A DNA stretch of 58,298 nucleotides from Verrucomicrobiota bacterium (GTDB lineage: Bacteria; Pseudomonadota; Gammaproteobacteria; Coxiellales; Coxiellaceae): assembly GCA_013287435.1 (NCBI GenBank), contig JABDDU010000004.1:18030-76327 (forward strand). The letters are read 5' to 3'. Of this stretch, positions 8,969-18,924 are shown in pieces. A program made the position numbers and the translations under genes. The notes beneath the pieces were generated by a model. The model was not told where the DNA came from. It did no database searches and saw only the letters and a list, made by a program, of their open reading frames with translations. How positions within the stretch are numbered: position 1 is the first letter of the stretch; every line of letters starts with the position of its first letter.

Positions 8969-10685
8969 AAAAAATAATGTTGTCGCTACCGTTTTCGTTA
9001 TCATTTTCCCATTATTGCTATACGTCACTTTTTCTTTCTTATATTTTGGTCTATTGCTTTATCCTGATTTTGCGCATCAATTTATCGATAATCCCAGTTC
9101 CGGAGATGTGTTCGGTACGATGTGGGTATTGGTATGGTGGCCTTTTGCATTGCATCATCATTTAAATTTATTTTTTACGCATTACACCCTTTTACCGTAT
9201 GGTTATAATTTTGCGCAAACGCAGGCGATGCCTCTGATCAGTTTTCTGGTTGCGCCGCTGATTAAAGAAATAGGAATCATTCCCGCATTTAATTTTCTGA
9301 CCATTTTTTCAAGCGCATTGTCCGCCTATACCGCATTTTGGTTATGTCGATATTTATCACGTTCATTGATTGCTGGATTATTCGGTGGTTTTTTATTTGG
9401 TTTTTCAAGTTACGAAATCGCGCAAACGCTTTTGCATTTGTGTTTAATTATGACGTTTTTAATACCCTTGATTGCATGGGTATGCATTTTATTTTTTCAA
9501 GAAAAAATAAAATCATATTGGTTTGTGGTGCTTTATAGTTTTCTGTTGGCCATGGAATTTTATATCAATCAAGAAACGGGCGTTATTATTATTTTATTTT
9601 CAGGATTTGCATTGATAGGCGCTTTTTTTATTTTTAAAGAAAGGCAATTACCTATCTTGAGGTTATTAAAATACTGGTTTTTAGCTTTATTATTAACAAC
9701 GTTGCTGATTTCTCCCTTGCTTTATTATTTTTTTGCCACACCCAGAGGTGACTTTATAAAAAGCAAAGTAGATGGATCAATCGCATTAATGAATTTTCTC
9801 ATTCCCGCAAAAACCACCTGGTTAGGCGGGAATTTTTTAACACTCATCCACAAAAATTTACCAGGGGATTTATGGGAAATGGGCGGATATTTAGGCATTC
9901 CGCTGCTCGTCATTTGTTTTTTATATGCAATAAAAACTTGGAAAACACCCGCGAATAAATTCTTAATTAGTTTTACCCTAATGAGCGCATTTTTTGCATT
10001 AGGTCCTTTTTTACATCTATTTAGTTTTCAATATCACATACCTATGCCCTGGATCATTTTCAATTATTTACCCATAACAAACGCGATTCTACCGGATCGA
10101 CTTATGGTGATCGTCTCATTGCTCGTAGCTATCATAGGCGCGCTTTGGTTTTCGACCACACACTTAAAACCCACTATTAAATATGGCTTACCTATTTTAT
10201 CTCTATTTTTTTTATTCCCTAATGTTATTCATCAGCAAAAAATGTGGGTTCAAAAAGAATATTTGCCCCGTTATTTTGAAAAGGGTGATTATAAACAAGA
10301 TGTGAGTAATGGTGGCACTGCATTGGTGGTATCAAAAATGTGTAATAGTCTGCTGTGGCAAGTGAAATCACACCTGTGGTTTCGCACTACGCTGGGTTGC
10401 TCCGATGGAAATCCACCCGAAGTAAAACCGCATTCGACGATAGACAGATTATCGGGCTACCATCTTGCTAATATCACGCCTGTCGAATTTCGGCATTATT
10501 TAGATAGTACGCATGTACAGGTTATTATGGTCAGTCCAGATTTATACGACCTATGGATACCTTTTTTAAAACGCATGGGGTATACGTTACATAAACATGA
10601 CGGGATGTATATTGTGCGCGTATCAACAATGCGCACTGTAAGAGATCAAGCCTCGTTGTCAGATTTAGTAAAACGTCGAGTTTGA
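8961..10685 (+). CDS. Multi-pass membrane protein, probable GT-C glycosyltransferase (third gene of a Gtr-like cassette)
   Basis: An open frame extends upstream to 8886, but that part lies inside the gtrB-like gene; the ATG at 8961 gives a normal N terminus (MSKKNNVVATVF) and overlaps the upstream stop by 8 bp, so 574 residues is preferred. It has about 11 hydrophobic segments, an acidic first external loop (PSSGDVFGTMWVLVWW), PYGYNFAQT, and a soluble C-terminal region. It is a paralogue of the protein at 3836-5515. In Gtr systems the third gene encodes the serotype-specific transferase that moves the lipid-linked sugar onto the O-chain in the periplasm; that role is inferred from position. 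Confidence 0.7.
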   Translation: MSKKNNVVATVFVIIFPLLLYVTFSFLYFGLLLYPDFAHQFIDNPSSGDVFGTMWVLVWWPFALHHHLNLFFTHYTLLPYGYNFAQTQAMPLISFLVAPLIKEIGIIPAFNFLTIFSSALSAYTAFWLCRYLSRSLIAGLFGGFLFGFSSYEIAQTLLHLCLIMTFLIPLIAWVCILFFQEKIKSYWFVVLYSFLLAMEFYINQETGVIIILFSGFALIGAFFIFKERQLPILRLLKYWFLALLLTTLLISPLLYYFFATPRGDFIKSKVDGSIALMNFLIPAKTTWLGGNFLTLIHKNLPGDLWEMGGYLGIPLLVICFLYAIKTWKTPANKFLISFTLMSAFFALGPFLHLFSFQYHIPMPWIIFNYLPITNAILPDRLMVIVSLLVAIIGALWFSTTHLKPTIKYGLPILSLFFLFPNVIHQQKMWVQKEYLPRYFEKGDYKQDVSNGGTALVVSKMCNSLLWQVKSHLWFRTTLGCSDGNPPEVKPHSTIDRLSGYHLANITPVEFRHYLDSTHVQVIMVSPDLYDLWIPFLKRMGYTLHKHDGMYIVRVSTMRTVRDQASLSDLVKRRV

Positions 10686-10689
10686 GATG

Positions 10690-10771
10690 ATTTTTTGTGA
10701 TAAATTGAGTTGAAAGCGCAGGTGTACTTGATCGTACATCGAGCATTTCAACGAAATTTAGCATAAAAAAA
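10690..10771. repeat. Long imperfect hairpin, repeat family B copy 1
   Basis: Between the convergent genes ending at 10685 and 10809 the sequence forms arms 10696-10727 and 10734-10765 around the 6-base loop TTGATC; T and A runs extend the stem outward to about 10690 and 10771. The core GTGTACTTGATCGTACAT (10722-10739) and the following GAGCATTTC also occur, inverted, in the parA-parB spacer near 56.17 kb. Position suggests a transcription barrier between converging genes, but T runs lie before and A runs after the stem, the reverse of an intrinsic terminator. Confidence 0.7.
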
Positions 10772-10808
10772 CATCCAAAATCGGCGTTTCTATCTACGGA
10801 GTGATTTG

Positions 10809-12008
10809 TTATTGCGCACTTAAAAATAGTTTGGCCGATTCATGCACATGATCCAACATTTCTTGTGTTAATCCATGATGACACGCCAACAAAATTCCGC
10901 CATTCATCACTCTATCCGCATTGGGATATTCAGAAACTCTTTTGCAAACAATATTTTTAAATCCTGGTTGACGTAAAATATTTCCGGTGAAAATAGTGCG
11001 GGTTTGAATGTTACGTTTCTCTAAAAATATTTGTAATTCAGTGCGTGTGAATGGCGCATCTTCTTTTACAATCATAGGATAAGCCAGCCAACCTGTGCGA
11101 GACCCTTCTAATTGATTGGGTAAAATAAAAAATTCAGCATAATTTTTAAAAAAGTTTTTTTGTTTTTCAAACCAATGAACACGCGCATCAATATTTTTTT
11201 GTAGATTTTTTAATTGTTCTAAGCCGAATGCCGCGCCGATTTCAGAAGGTTCTAAATTATAACCTAAGGCTTCAAAAATAAATTTTGCATCGTAACGAAT
11301 ACCTTCGACGTCCACGTTAAAACGATTTTCAATCGCTTCTGATTCTACAAATAAAGATGAACTACGTCCCCAGCTTCGCAATAATTTTGCGTGTTTTGCC
11401 AGACGATCATCATTGACACATAGCATGCCACCATTGCCTGCGCAACTAATCACGTGTGAACCATAAAAACTGGTTGTGGAGATATCTACAAATCGACCCG
11501 CAGTTTGATGATCAATGGTAGCGCCCAACGTATCCGCTGAATCTTCAATTAATAATAAATTATATTTTTCGGCAATTTTTTTTATTTTTCGCCAGTCAGG
11601 AAGATTACCTAATAAGTTGGGTATCATCATCAATTTTGTTTTGTTGGTTATCATCGATTCGATTTGATCAACATCAATATTAAATGTATCAACATCCACA
11701 TCAACAAATGCAGGAACCAATCCATTGCGAACCAGTGGCGCAACAGTGGTAGAAAAAGTAAGTGCGGGCGTAATCACTTCAGAACCTTTCGGCAAATCTA
11801 AAATTTCGATGGCCAGATAATTGGCTGATGATCCAGAGTTCATCATAATGCCATGTTTTTTAGCGAAAAAAGCAGCTATTTTTTCTTCCATTTCGTAAAC
11901 ATGTTTTCCCATTTGTGTGGATGTTTCTAACACATGCATCACTGCTTTTTTTTCAGCATCACCCCAAACGGCTTTACCATACGGTACTTGTGGAAATGGA
12001 TTGGTCAT
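10809..12008 (-). CDS. DegT/DnrJ/EryC1 family PMP-dependent sugar dehydratase (RfbH/ColD-like), Lys-to-His active site
   Basis: 399 residues with the fold-type I aminotransferase layout: substrate/cofactor loop NSGSSANYLA (57-66), Asp for the pyridine nitrogen in LIEDSADT (D156), and SFYGSHVISC where the Schiff-base Lys of aminotransferases would be; here it is His (H185). The same Lys-to-His change defines the 3-dehydratases RfbH/DdhC (E1) and ColD, which remove the C3 hydroxyl of 4-keto-6-deoxy sugars using PMP. The four-Cys iron-sulfur pattern of RfbH is not obvious (only C189 and C197 near the site), which is closer to ColD. It starts one base inside the rfbG stop, so it is coupled to the CDP-glucose pathway. 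Confidence 0.8.
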   Translation of the reverse strand: MTNPFPQVPYGKAVWGDAEKKAVMHVLETSTQMGKHVYEMEEKIAAFFAKKHGIMMNSGSSANYLAIEILDLPKGSEVITPALTFSTTVAPLVRNGLVPAFVDVDVDTFNIDVDQIESMITNKTKLMMIPNLLGNLPDWRKIKKIAEKYNLLLIEDSADTLGATIDHQTAGRFVDISTTSFYGSHVISCAGNGGMLCVNDDRLAKHAKLLRSWGRSSSLFVESEAIENRFNVDVEGIRYDAKFIFEALGYNLEPSEIGAAFGLEQLKNLQKNIDARVHWFEKQKNFFKNYAEFFILPNQLEGSRTGWLAYPMIVKEDAPFTRTELQIFLEKRNIQTRTIFTGNILRQPGFKNIVCKRVSEYPNADRVMNGGILLACHHGLTQEMLDHVHESAKLFLSAQ

Positions 12009-13066
12009 TATTTTATTCCTTCTTGATAATTAATAATTTGTTTTTGTGTCACCGTTCGCATGTCTTCATTATTAAACCACGCGTTATACCATTCAACGGT
12101 TTTTTGAATGGATTCTTCTGTATTATATTTGGGTGTCCATCCAAGTTTATGTAATGCCTTATCAATATTCAATGTTAACTGTTGAGATTCTTTAAGATCA
12201 TTATTCGAAAAAACTTCAAATTCAAATGGACGCGCTATTTTTTGATGAAATTTTTCAACCATCTGCTGCACAGAAAAATGTTGTGAATCATTCGGTCCAA
12301 AATTCCATGATTCAGAATATTTTTTTGGATCAGAAAAACATTTTTCAATTAAAACCAAATAACCACTCAATGATTCAAGCACGTGTTGCCACGGTCTGAC
12401 GGCATTAGGATAACGTAACATTAATTTTTCTTTATGCGTTATTGCTCGAATAATATCAGGAATTAAACGATTTTCAGACCAATCACCACCACCAATCACA
12501 TTTCCTGCGCGTGCCGTCGCTAGTGTAACATTTTTTTCGGCGTAAAATGAATCTCTAAAAGATTGCGTTATTAATTCAGCGCAGGCTTTGCTATTACTGT
12601 AAGGATCATGCCCACCCAAACGATCTGCTTCACGATAAGCAATACCCGATTCATTATTTTCATAACATTTGTCTGTTGTAATAACGAGAACGACTTTAGT
12701 CGATTTTGATTTTCTCGCCGCTTCTAATAAATGCGCCGTACCTAATGCATTGGTTGCAAATGTTTCAATGGGCGATTCATAAGATTTAATCACTAACGGC
12801 TGCGCTGCCATATGAATCACAATTTCAGCATCAAAATCTAATACTGTTTTTTCAAGCGAAGAATAATGTCGAATATCACCAATGACATGATGAAGTAATT
12901 TTTCAACGTGTGTTAACTCAAAAAAATTAGGAGCTGTGTTCGGCGCTAATGAAAATCCACACACGTCTGCGCCCAATAAATGTAACCAATGCGCTAGCCA
13001 TCCGCCTTTGAATCCAGTATGGCCAGTCAAAAAAACACGCTTGCCTTTCCAGAAATTTAATCCCAT
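12008..13066 (-). CDS. rfbG: CDP-glucose 4,6-dehydratase
   Basis: Converts CDP-glucose to CDP-4-keto-6-deoxyglucose. The frame is open from 13144, but family members begin a few residues before the NAD motif; the ATG at 13066 gives [25 protein letters not shown] N terminus and 352 residues, the usual size, overlapping rfbF by 10 bp. The GHTGFKGGW glycine motif, [14 protein letters not shown] and YSNSKACAE (YxxxK) and GGGDW segments are characteristic of RfbG rather than RfbB. It lies in a coupled operon rfbF-rfbG-dehydratase, transcribed leftward. Confidence 0.93.
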   Translation of the reverse strand: MGLNFWKGKRVFLTGHTGFKGGWLAHWLHLLGADVCGFSLAPNTAPNFFELTHVEKLLHHVIGDIRHYSSLEKTVLDFDAEIVIHMAAQPLVIKSYESPIETFATNALGTAHLLEAARKSKSTKVVLVITTDKCYENNESGIAYREADRLGGHDPYSNSKACAELITQSFRDSFYAEKNVTLATARAGNVIGGGDWSENRLIPDIIRAITHKEKLMLRYPNAVRPWQHVLESLSGYLVLIEKCFSDPKKYSESWNFGPNDSQHFSVQQMVEKFHQKIARPFEFEVFSNNDLKESQQLTLNIDKALHKLGWTPKYNTEESIQKTVEWYNAWFNNEDMRTVTQKQIINYQEGIK

Positions 13067-13827
13067 ACTTTCCATCGCGCTTGTCCAGACAGCCATAATT
13101 TTTCTAACAGTTGTTTCTCGCGCAATGTGTCCATCGGTTGCCAAAATCCTTCGTGAAAAAAAACAGACATGAGACCTTCATTAACAATTCTTTGCATGGG
13201 TTCTTTTTCCCATAACGTCGCATCACCGTTGATGTAATCAAATACTTTAGGAGAAAGCACAAAATACCCGCCATTTATCCAACCACCTTCACCTTCCGGC
13301 TTTTCTTGAAAGTGCTTTACTTTGTTGCCAGCAAGATCGAAAGCGCCAAACCGACCTGACGGTTGAACGGCGGTGACTGTTGCAATCACAGAGTCAGCGC
13401 GGTGTTGTTTAATTGATTGTGTAATGTCGACATCACTGACTCCATCGCCATACGTAAAACAAAAATCTTCGTCTCCAACATATTGTTGGACGCGTTTTAA
13501 TCTGCCGCCGGTCAAGGTGTTTTCACCGGTATCAACCAATGTCACCGTCCACGGTTCCGCATAAGACGTGTGAATTTTCATGGTATTTTTTTGCATGTCA
13601 AAAGTAACATCGGAAGTATGCAAAAAATAATTCGCAAAATATTCTTTGATGACATAGCCCTTGTAACCAAGACAAATAATAAAATCATTAATGCCATGTG
13701 AAGAATAAATTTTCATGATATGCCAAAGAATCGGTTTGCCACCAATGTCAACCATCGGTTTTGGTGTGGTAACCGTTTCTTCGCTTAGGCGTGTGCCGTA
13801 ACCACCCGCTAAAATGACTACTTTCAT
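13057..13827 (-). CDS. rfbF: Glucose-1-phosphate cytidylyltransferase
   Basis: 256 residues, the normal length. It makes CDP-glucose from CTP and glucose-1-phosphate. The nucleotidyltransferase signature [13 protein letters not shown] with [18 protein letters not shown] is at the N terminus; the metal-binding GDGVSDVD is in the middle and [12 protein letters not shown] and [12 protein letters not shown] near the C terminus are RfbF-type. It is the first committed step for CDP-linked 6-deoxy and 3,6-dideoxy sugars and overlaps rfbG. A 53-bp gap separates it from the upstream methyltransferase gene on the same strand. Confidence 0.95.
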   Translation of the reverse strand: MKVVILAGGYGTRLSEETVTTPKPMVDIGGKPILWHIMKIYSSHGINDFIICLGYKGYVIKEYFANYFLHTSDVTFDMQKNTMKIHTSYAEPWTVTLVDTGENTLTGGRLKRVQQYVGDEDFCFTYGDGVSDVDITQSIKQHRADSVIATVTAVQPSGRFGAFDLAGNKVKHFQEKPEGEGGWINGGYFVLSPKVFDYINGDATLWEKEPMQRIVNEGLMSVFFHEGFWQPMDTLREKQLLEKLWLSGQARWKVWD

Positions 13828-13880
13828 AATGAGTACAGATAAGTTGTTATGATGTGAGTTGGATTATAAAGTATAACACG

Positions 13881-14672
13881 CTAAAAATCAGCGTTTTTTC
13901 GTGGTTTATAAGCAACCATGCAGATAGAATAGTACGGCCAGTTCAGTAAAAAAGCGAGCGGGCGATCGAATAAAATAGGTAAAACTCTCAGTGGTAATGT
14001 GATACACCAGCTGAACGAAAAACTAATACGACTTAACCAATTTTGTAGCGCCGTTATTTTTTGTGAAAAAAAACCGCTGCAATAAGAAATTTCTTCGCAC
14101 TTAAGACCGCTTAAATCACATAATTCTTGCAACATAGCGGGAGAATAGCCTTTTCGTACATGACTACCATCTTCTACTGTTTTTTTAAATGGGACTAAGT
14201 CACTAGCGCCCATTGGACGGAAATAAAAATTTGGTGTGGTTAATAACAATCGACCACCCGGTTTGAGGCAAGAGGCAAGATTTTTTATCAATTTTATATC
14301 ATCAATAATATGTTCAATATTCTCAAAGGAAATAACAATATTGAATTTATTATGAAATTCGGTGCATTTCTCTAACGTACGCAAATCTTGAATATGAAAA
14401 TGGGTATTTTTATCAACGGCACATAATTTTGCGCGTTGTATAGCAACATCTTGATTGCGTTCATCCCAACTTAATCCTAAAGCGTCATACCCTAGTTTTC
14501 CAGCATAAATAGTAAAAGCACCAGAACCACAGCCAGCATCCAAAAAAGTTTCGTGATCTTTGGTTGGCAATAAATGTCTGCATAACCAGCGCCAACGATC
14601 TAGCACCATTGTGTCGCCATGCAATAAAGTTGCCGGAAATCCGAACCATTTTACCAAAAATGATTTATTCAT
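13881..14672 (-). CDS. Class I SAM-dependent methyltransferase
   Basis: 263 residues. SAM-binding motif I is FLDAGCGSGAFT near 43-54; the post-motifs ISFENIEHI and LKPGGRLLLTTPN are of the UbiE/Methyltransf_11 type. The C-terminal 60 residues are hydrophobic and aromatic (LLNWPYYSICMVAY), possibly a membrane-contacting surface. It lies 6 bp after the UDP-glucuronate 4-epimerase gene and upstream of the CDP-sugar genes, so it probably methylates a sugar or glycan; the target cannot be told from sequence. Confidence 0.8.
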   Translation of the reverse strand: MNKSFLVKWFGFPATLLHGDTMVLDRWRWLCRHLLPTKDHETFLDAGCGSGAFTIYAGKLGYDALGLSWDERNQDVAIQRAKLCAVDKNTHFHIQDLRTLEKCTEFHNKFNIVISFENIEHIIDDIKLIKNLASCLKPGGRLLLTTPNFYFRPMGASDLVPFKKTVEDGSHVRKGYSPAMLQELCDLSGLKCEEISYCSGFFSQKITALQNWLSRISFSFSWCITLPLRVLPILFDRPLAFLLNWPYYSICMVAYKPRKNADF

Positions 14673-14678
14673 GATTGA

Positions 14679-15683
14679 TTATACCTGATAAAACTCTCTG
14701 TACCATTTCACAAAATGCGAAACACCTTCGTTTACACTTATCTTTGGGTGATAACCCAATTCTTTTTCCAATCGAGAGACATCCGCATGAGTGGATGGTA
14801 CGTCTCCCGCTTGCATCGGCATCATATTATAAATTGCCTTAACACCCAATGCTGTTTCAATCGCCTCAATATATTCCGTCAGCTGTACCGGTTTATTGTT
14901 ACCAATATTATAAATTCGATAGGGTGCATTACTCGTTGCCGCATTAGGATTATCACTCGACCAAGTGGGATCCGGCGTGGCAATGCAATTCATCGCTCGC
15001 ATAACACCTTCCACAATATCTGAAATATACGTAAAATCTCGAATCATATTGCCATGATTGAAAACATCAATCGGTTTTCCCGCCAGAATATTTTTCGTGA
15101 ATAAAAACGGCGACATATCGGGACGACCCCAAGGTCCATACACCGTAAAAAAACGCAATCCGGTTGTGGGTAATCGATATAAATGCGAATACGAATGCGC
15201 CATTAATTCATTCGCTTTTTTGGTTGCAGCATATAACGCCAGCGGATGATCAACGGACTGATCTTCAGAAAAAGGTTGTTGGGTATTCGCTCCGTACACA
15301 GAACTTGTCGACGCATAAACCAAATGCTCAATCTCAAAATGTCGACAACACTCGATTAAATTTACAAACCCAATCAAATTGGAATCGACATACGCATAAG
15401 GATTTTCAATAGAATATCGCACGCCAGGTTGTGCTGCCAAATTAACAACTTTGGTAATTTTATGTTTTTGAAATAAAGATTTTAAATTGGCGCGATCCGC
15501 CAAATCACATTTTACAAAAGAAAAATTAGCATAATCCGATAAAATTTTTAATCTCGCGTGCTTTAAATTCACATCGTAATAATCACTGATATTGTCAATC
15601 CCGAGAACGGAATCCTCGTGTTCGAGCAAGAGTTTGCTGAGATGAAACCCGATAAAACCAGCTGATCCTGTTACTAAAATCAT
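14679..15683 (-). CDS. UDP-glucuronate 4-epimerase
   Basis: 334 residues, the usual size. It interconverts UDP-glucuronate and UDP-galacturonate with bound NAD. The start [20 protein letters not shown] and the segment [14 protein letters not shown] are hallmarks of the CapI/GAE subfamily; STSSVYG and YAATKKANE (YxxxK) carry the catalytic residues. With the UDP-glucose dehydrogenase at 40497 it supplies UDP-galacturonate. It is the first gene of a leftward operon; a divergent promoter region of about 80 bp separates it from the asnB-like gene at 15766. Confidence 0.88.
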   Translation of the reverse strand: MILVTGSAGFIGFHLSKLLLEHEDSVLGIDNISDYYDVNLKHARLKILSDYANFSFVKCDLADRANLKSLFQKHKITKVVNLAAQPGVRYSIENPYAYVDSNLIGFVNLIECCRHFEIEHLVYASTSSVYGANTQQPFSEDQSVDHPLALYAATKKANELMAHSYSHLYRLPTTGLRFFTVYGPWGRPDMSPFLFTKNILAGKPIDVFNHGNMIRDFTYISDIVEGVMRAMNCIATPDPTWSSDNPNAATSNAPYRIYNIGNNKPVQLTEYIEAIETALGVKAIYNMMPMQAGDVPSTHADVSRLEKELGYHPKISVNEGVSHFVKWYREFYQV

Positions 15684-15765
15684 TAAGATTACCCTTATTA
15701 TTCAAGCGCAAGATCATATCAGAGATCATCAAACTCTGCTAATATGCGCATTTTTGGGTATGAAT

Positions 15766-17673
15766 ATGTGCGGAATCAACGGAGTCATTGCCCGCCAATC
15801 AGTACAGGTTGATGCGGTTAACAGAATGAACCAAGCCCTGGCGCATCGAGGTCCAGATGGTCATGGTCTGTGGACATCAACCGACAAAAAGATAGTTTTA
15901 GGTCACACCCGTTTGGCTATCATAGATTTAGATCAACATGCCAATCAACCCATGTTGAGCGTCAATAGCCAGCACATCTTGACTTATAATGGAGAAATTT
16001 ATAATTTTTTAGAACTCAGACAACAGCTTATTCAGCTTAATTATCAGTTTGAAACGCATAGTGATACCGAAGTGATTTTGCATGCTTATGCAGAGTGGGG
16101 AACGCATTGTGTTAAATACTTTAACGGGATGTTTGCTTTTTGTCTTATTGATTTACAGAAAAATATAGCGTTTTTTGCGCGCGATCGCTTTGGAGAAAAA
16201 CCATTTTTATTTTTTCATACAAACGATTTTTTTGCTTTTTCTTCGGAATATAAAGCATTATTTACATTACAAGAAATTCCCGTAGACTATAAAATTCCAC
16301 AACTGCTTTCATTTCTCAATTCACCCTCACATAGATTAGATAACGAGCGCGACACCGTTTTTACGGGTATTCAACAATTATTACCTGCTGAAAGCATGAT
16401 AGTAAATTTAAACACCCTGGAAAAAAAAATTGATCGATATTGGGATATTGATCATTTCTCATCACAACTTATTTCAGAAAAAGAAGCCATTGCCGAATTT
16501 AAAGCATTATTAATTGATTCTGTGGCTATTCGTTTACGATCCGATGTGACAGTTGGTTCCTGTCTTTCAGGGGGTTTAGATTCAACCGCGATTGTCAGTA
16601 TTGTACGTGACTTACAGGGAATGGATTTTCCGTATCATGTTTTTACAGGACGTTTTCCAGGCACGTCTGCCGATGAATGGTCTTACGCAGAACGTACTGT
16701 AAAATCCAAAAAAGTTATTTCACACATTACAGAACCGCAGGGTGCCGAATTTGTTAACGTAATGCCACGATTTATACTCGATAATGAATTACCCGTTGGC
16801 AGCGCCAGTCAATTTGCACAATGGAAAGTATTTGAATTGGCAAAGCAAGAAAAAGTAACTGTATTGCTAGATGGTCAAGGGGCAGATGAAATTTTAGGCG
16901 GGTATGAGCAATATTTTCGATATTATTTAGCCGATATTTTTTCGATCAACCATTGCGTTTCTTATTGCAAAGAGTTAAAACGAATTAAACGTCGCTATCC
17001 ATTGGCTTTATTAAAAAAACAACAACAGCTTATTCAATTATTGCCGAAAAAAATGCAATATTATTTGAGTCAAAAACTCAATCGCGGCAGTAATTTTATT
17101 TTTGGATTGTCACCCGATGTGATCGATGATGTGAATAAAGTGATATTAAGCAAAACCAAAAAAGCAGGCCATTTAAAATCCGCTTTATATCGCGACAGTT
17201 TTTGCAATAGTTTGACAACGTTATTGCGTTATGGTGATCGTAATTCCATGGCGCATTCTCGCGAAGTGCGTTTGCCTTTCTGCGATCATCGCATCCCCGA
17301 ATTTATTTTTTCATTACCCCCTGAATTTTTAATGGGCGAAGCGCAAACAAAACGATTATTGAGAAAAAGTATGTCGGGATTATTACCCACCGCAATTTCG
17401 CGTCGCTGGAATAAGCAAGGCTTTTTACCGCCGCAAAATGTATGGATGCAACAAGAATTGGGAAGTTATATTGAACAACTTTTTCAGCAGCAAGATTTTT
17501 TGCAACGCGGTTTTTGGAATGTCGCGTGGTGGCGCAAAGCATTGCGCCGTTTTCAACAGGGTGATCATAGCGTGTCTTCTTCCTTGTGGAAAGGTATGAT
17601 GGGTGAAAGTTGGTTGCAACATTTTGTAAAGCCGATGCAAACACAACTTAAAATTTCAGTGTGGGAAAAATAG
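15766..17673 (+). CDS. asnB: Asparagine synthase-like glutamine amidotransferase (copy 1)
   Basis: 635 residues. The frame is open from 15754, but the ATG at 15766 is preferred because it puts the N-terminal nucleophile Cys at position 2 (MCGINGV), as required after Met removal. The glutaminase domain has RGPDGHG and YNGEIYN; the synthetase domain has the ATP pyrophosphatase loop SGGLDS at 268-273. In O-antigen loci, AsnB homologues amidate the carboxylate of uronic acids rather than make asparagine; with UDP-galacturonate made nearby that is a reasonable inference. It heads an operon continuing with a glycosyltransferase and the flippase. Confidence 0.88.
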   Translation: MCGINGVIARQSVQVDAVNRMNQALAHRGPDGHGLWTSTDKKIVLGHTRLAIIDLDQHANQPMLSVNSQHILTYNGEIYNFLELRQQLIQLNYQFETHSDTEVILHAYAEWGTHCVKYFNGMFAFCLIDLQKNIAFFARDRFGEKPFLFFHTNDFFAFSSEYKALFTLQEIPVDYKIPQLLSFLNSPSHRLDNERDTVFTGIQQLLPAESMIVNLNTLEKKIDRYWDIDHFSSQLISEKEAIAEFKALLIDSVAIRLRSDVTVGSCLSGGLDSTAIVSIVRDLQGMDFPYHVFTGRFPGTSADEWSYAERTVKSKKVISHITEPQGAEFVNVMPRFILDNELPVGSASQFAQWKVFELAKQEKVTVLLDGQGADEILGGYEQYFRYYLADIFSINHCVSYCKELKRIKRRYPLALLKKQQQLIQLLPKKMQYYLSQKLNRGSNFIFGLSPDVIDDVNKVILSKTKKAGHLKSALYRDSFCNSLTTLLRYGDRNSMAHSREVRLPFCDHRIPEFIFSLPPEFLMGEAQTKRLLRKSMSGLLPTAISRRWNKQGFLPPQNVWMQQELGSYIEQLFQQQDFLQRGFWNVAWWRKALRRFQQGDHSVSSSLWKGMMGESWLQHFVKPMQTQLKISVWEK

Positions 17674-17676
17674 ATC

Positions 17677-18924
17677 GTGCGGAAATTAAAAGTCTTATTT
17701 GTCAATGAACTGTCGCCGAATGATGTTCGAATTGGCGCTTTTCGCATGCGAGAACTTTCTGCAGCAATGGCAAGACAAGGGCACTCTATTATTTTATTTA
17801 CCACCGCAGCAAATAATGAAACTATCACTGATCTTTCAAAACTATCTTCCGTGATTGATCAGCATAATTTTTCACACCCTCTGCATATTTGTTGTGGACG
17901 AAAAAAAAGTTTTTTGCAGCCGAGAATACGCAAAGGTCAGCTACCAAAACTACTCAATAAAATACTTATTTTCTGTTATTACTTTTTTTCTATTGGTGTT
18001 ACCAGGGATTGGAAACAAGGATCAAAACCATTTTGGCGTCCGCTTGCAAAAATATTTTCACCTGATGTGGTCATAGGAACTTTTGGTAATACCGATTGCC
18101 TAATGATTACTAAAAAAATTGCTCATTATGCCAATGCGCCTTGGGTGATAGACATGAAAGATTCATGGAATAATTTTGTTCCCGCTTTATTTCGTCGATA
18201 TACTGCGGAAAAATTTAAAGATACCGCGTTAATCACTGTACTCGCAGAATTTTATTTAAAAGACGCAGCAGAATTTTTTCCTGAAATTCCACGATGCGTG
18301 ATTTACAGTGGCTTTCCATCCTATCTTTTAGAAAAAAATACACATAAGAAAGAAGTAGGAAAATATAAAATATTTTTAGTCGGGAGTCATTACAATAAAA
18401 TACATTTGCGAATTTTATTAAACGGAATTCAACAATGGGCAGAAAAGCAAAGTGATTTTGTTGAGCTGCATTATCTTGGCAGCGATCATGAAGTCATCGA
18501 CAATGAATTTGCTGCGATCGCAGGAAATCTCCATACGGTTAATCATGGTCAAGTAACATTTGAAACATATATTGATTTTCTGCAGCAAGCGGACGTGTTG
18601 TGTTACGTGCATTTAGACGTCACTTTTCATCACAAATCCACCGAACTATTAGCTTTTCAGAAACCCATTATTTGCGTGCCGTTTGAGCATAGTGAGGCTA
18701 TAAAATTAGCTGAAAATGCAAAAATTCCTTTATTTCAATGTCGAGATTCTCACGCGGTCATTTCTGCATTACAAACCTGTTTTGCATCGGAAGATCCTTT
18801 AATAATCAATAAAGAATTCCTTCGTTTATTTACCTGGGATGCCCAAGCGTTACAATTAACGGGCTATTGTACTCGATTAATTGCAGGAAAACCGCTGACG
18901 GTTGAAAAATGCAAACTGATATAA
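17677..18924 (+). CDS. Glycosyltransferase, GT4-like (GT-B fold)
   Basis: 415 residues, GTG start at 17677 three bases after the asnB-like stop. The N-terminal LFVNELSPNDVRIGAFRMREL and ELSAAMARQGHSI resemble acceptor-domain openings of GT4 enzymes; the C-terminal domain has KIFLVGSHYNK and KSTELLAFQKPIICVPF in place of the usual EX7E motif, which is weakly conserved. The exact sugar is unknown. It overlaps the flippase gene by 16 bp, so both are likely co-translated. Confidence 0.7.
   Translation: MRKLKVLFVNELSPNDVRIGAFRMRELSAAMARQGHSIILFTTAANNETITDLSKLSSVIDQHNFSHPLHICCGRKKSFLQPRIRKGQLPKLLNKILIFCYYFFSIGVTRDWKQGSKPFWRPLAKIFSPDVVIGTFGNTDCLMITKKIAHYANAPWVIDMKDSWNNFVPALFRRYTAEKFKDTALITVLAEFYLKDAAEFFPEIPRCVIYSGFPSYLLEKNTHKKEVGKYKIFLVGSHYNKIHLRILLNGIQQWAEKQSDFVELHYLGSDHEVIDNEFAAIAGNLHTVNHGQVTFETYIDFLQQADVLCYVHLDVTFHHKSTELLAFQKPIICVPFEHSEAIKLAENAKIPLFQCRDSHAVISALQTCFASEDPLIINKEFLRLFTWDAQALQLTGYCTRLIAGKPLTVEKCKLI

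Noticed and set aside
10690..10771. Intrinsic bidirectional terminator between convergent genes
   Set aside because: T run precedes and A run follows the stem, the opposite of a bidirectional intrinsic terminator, and the core recurs at 56.17 kb, so a repeat element fits better.
12936..13172. A rightward 78-codon frame over the rfbF-rfbG junction
   Set aside because: It is antisense to two clear enzymes whose motifs cover the region.
17303..17828. Leftward open frames of 73-113 codons overlapping the asnB-like gene and the next glycosyltransferase
   Set aside because: They lie antisense to well-supported genes and show no recognisable motifs or ribosome sites; they are coding shadows.
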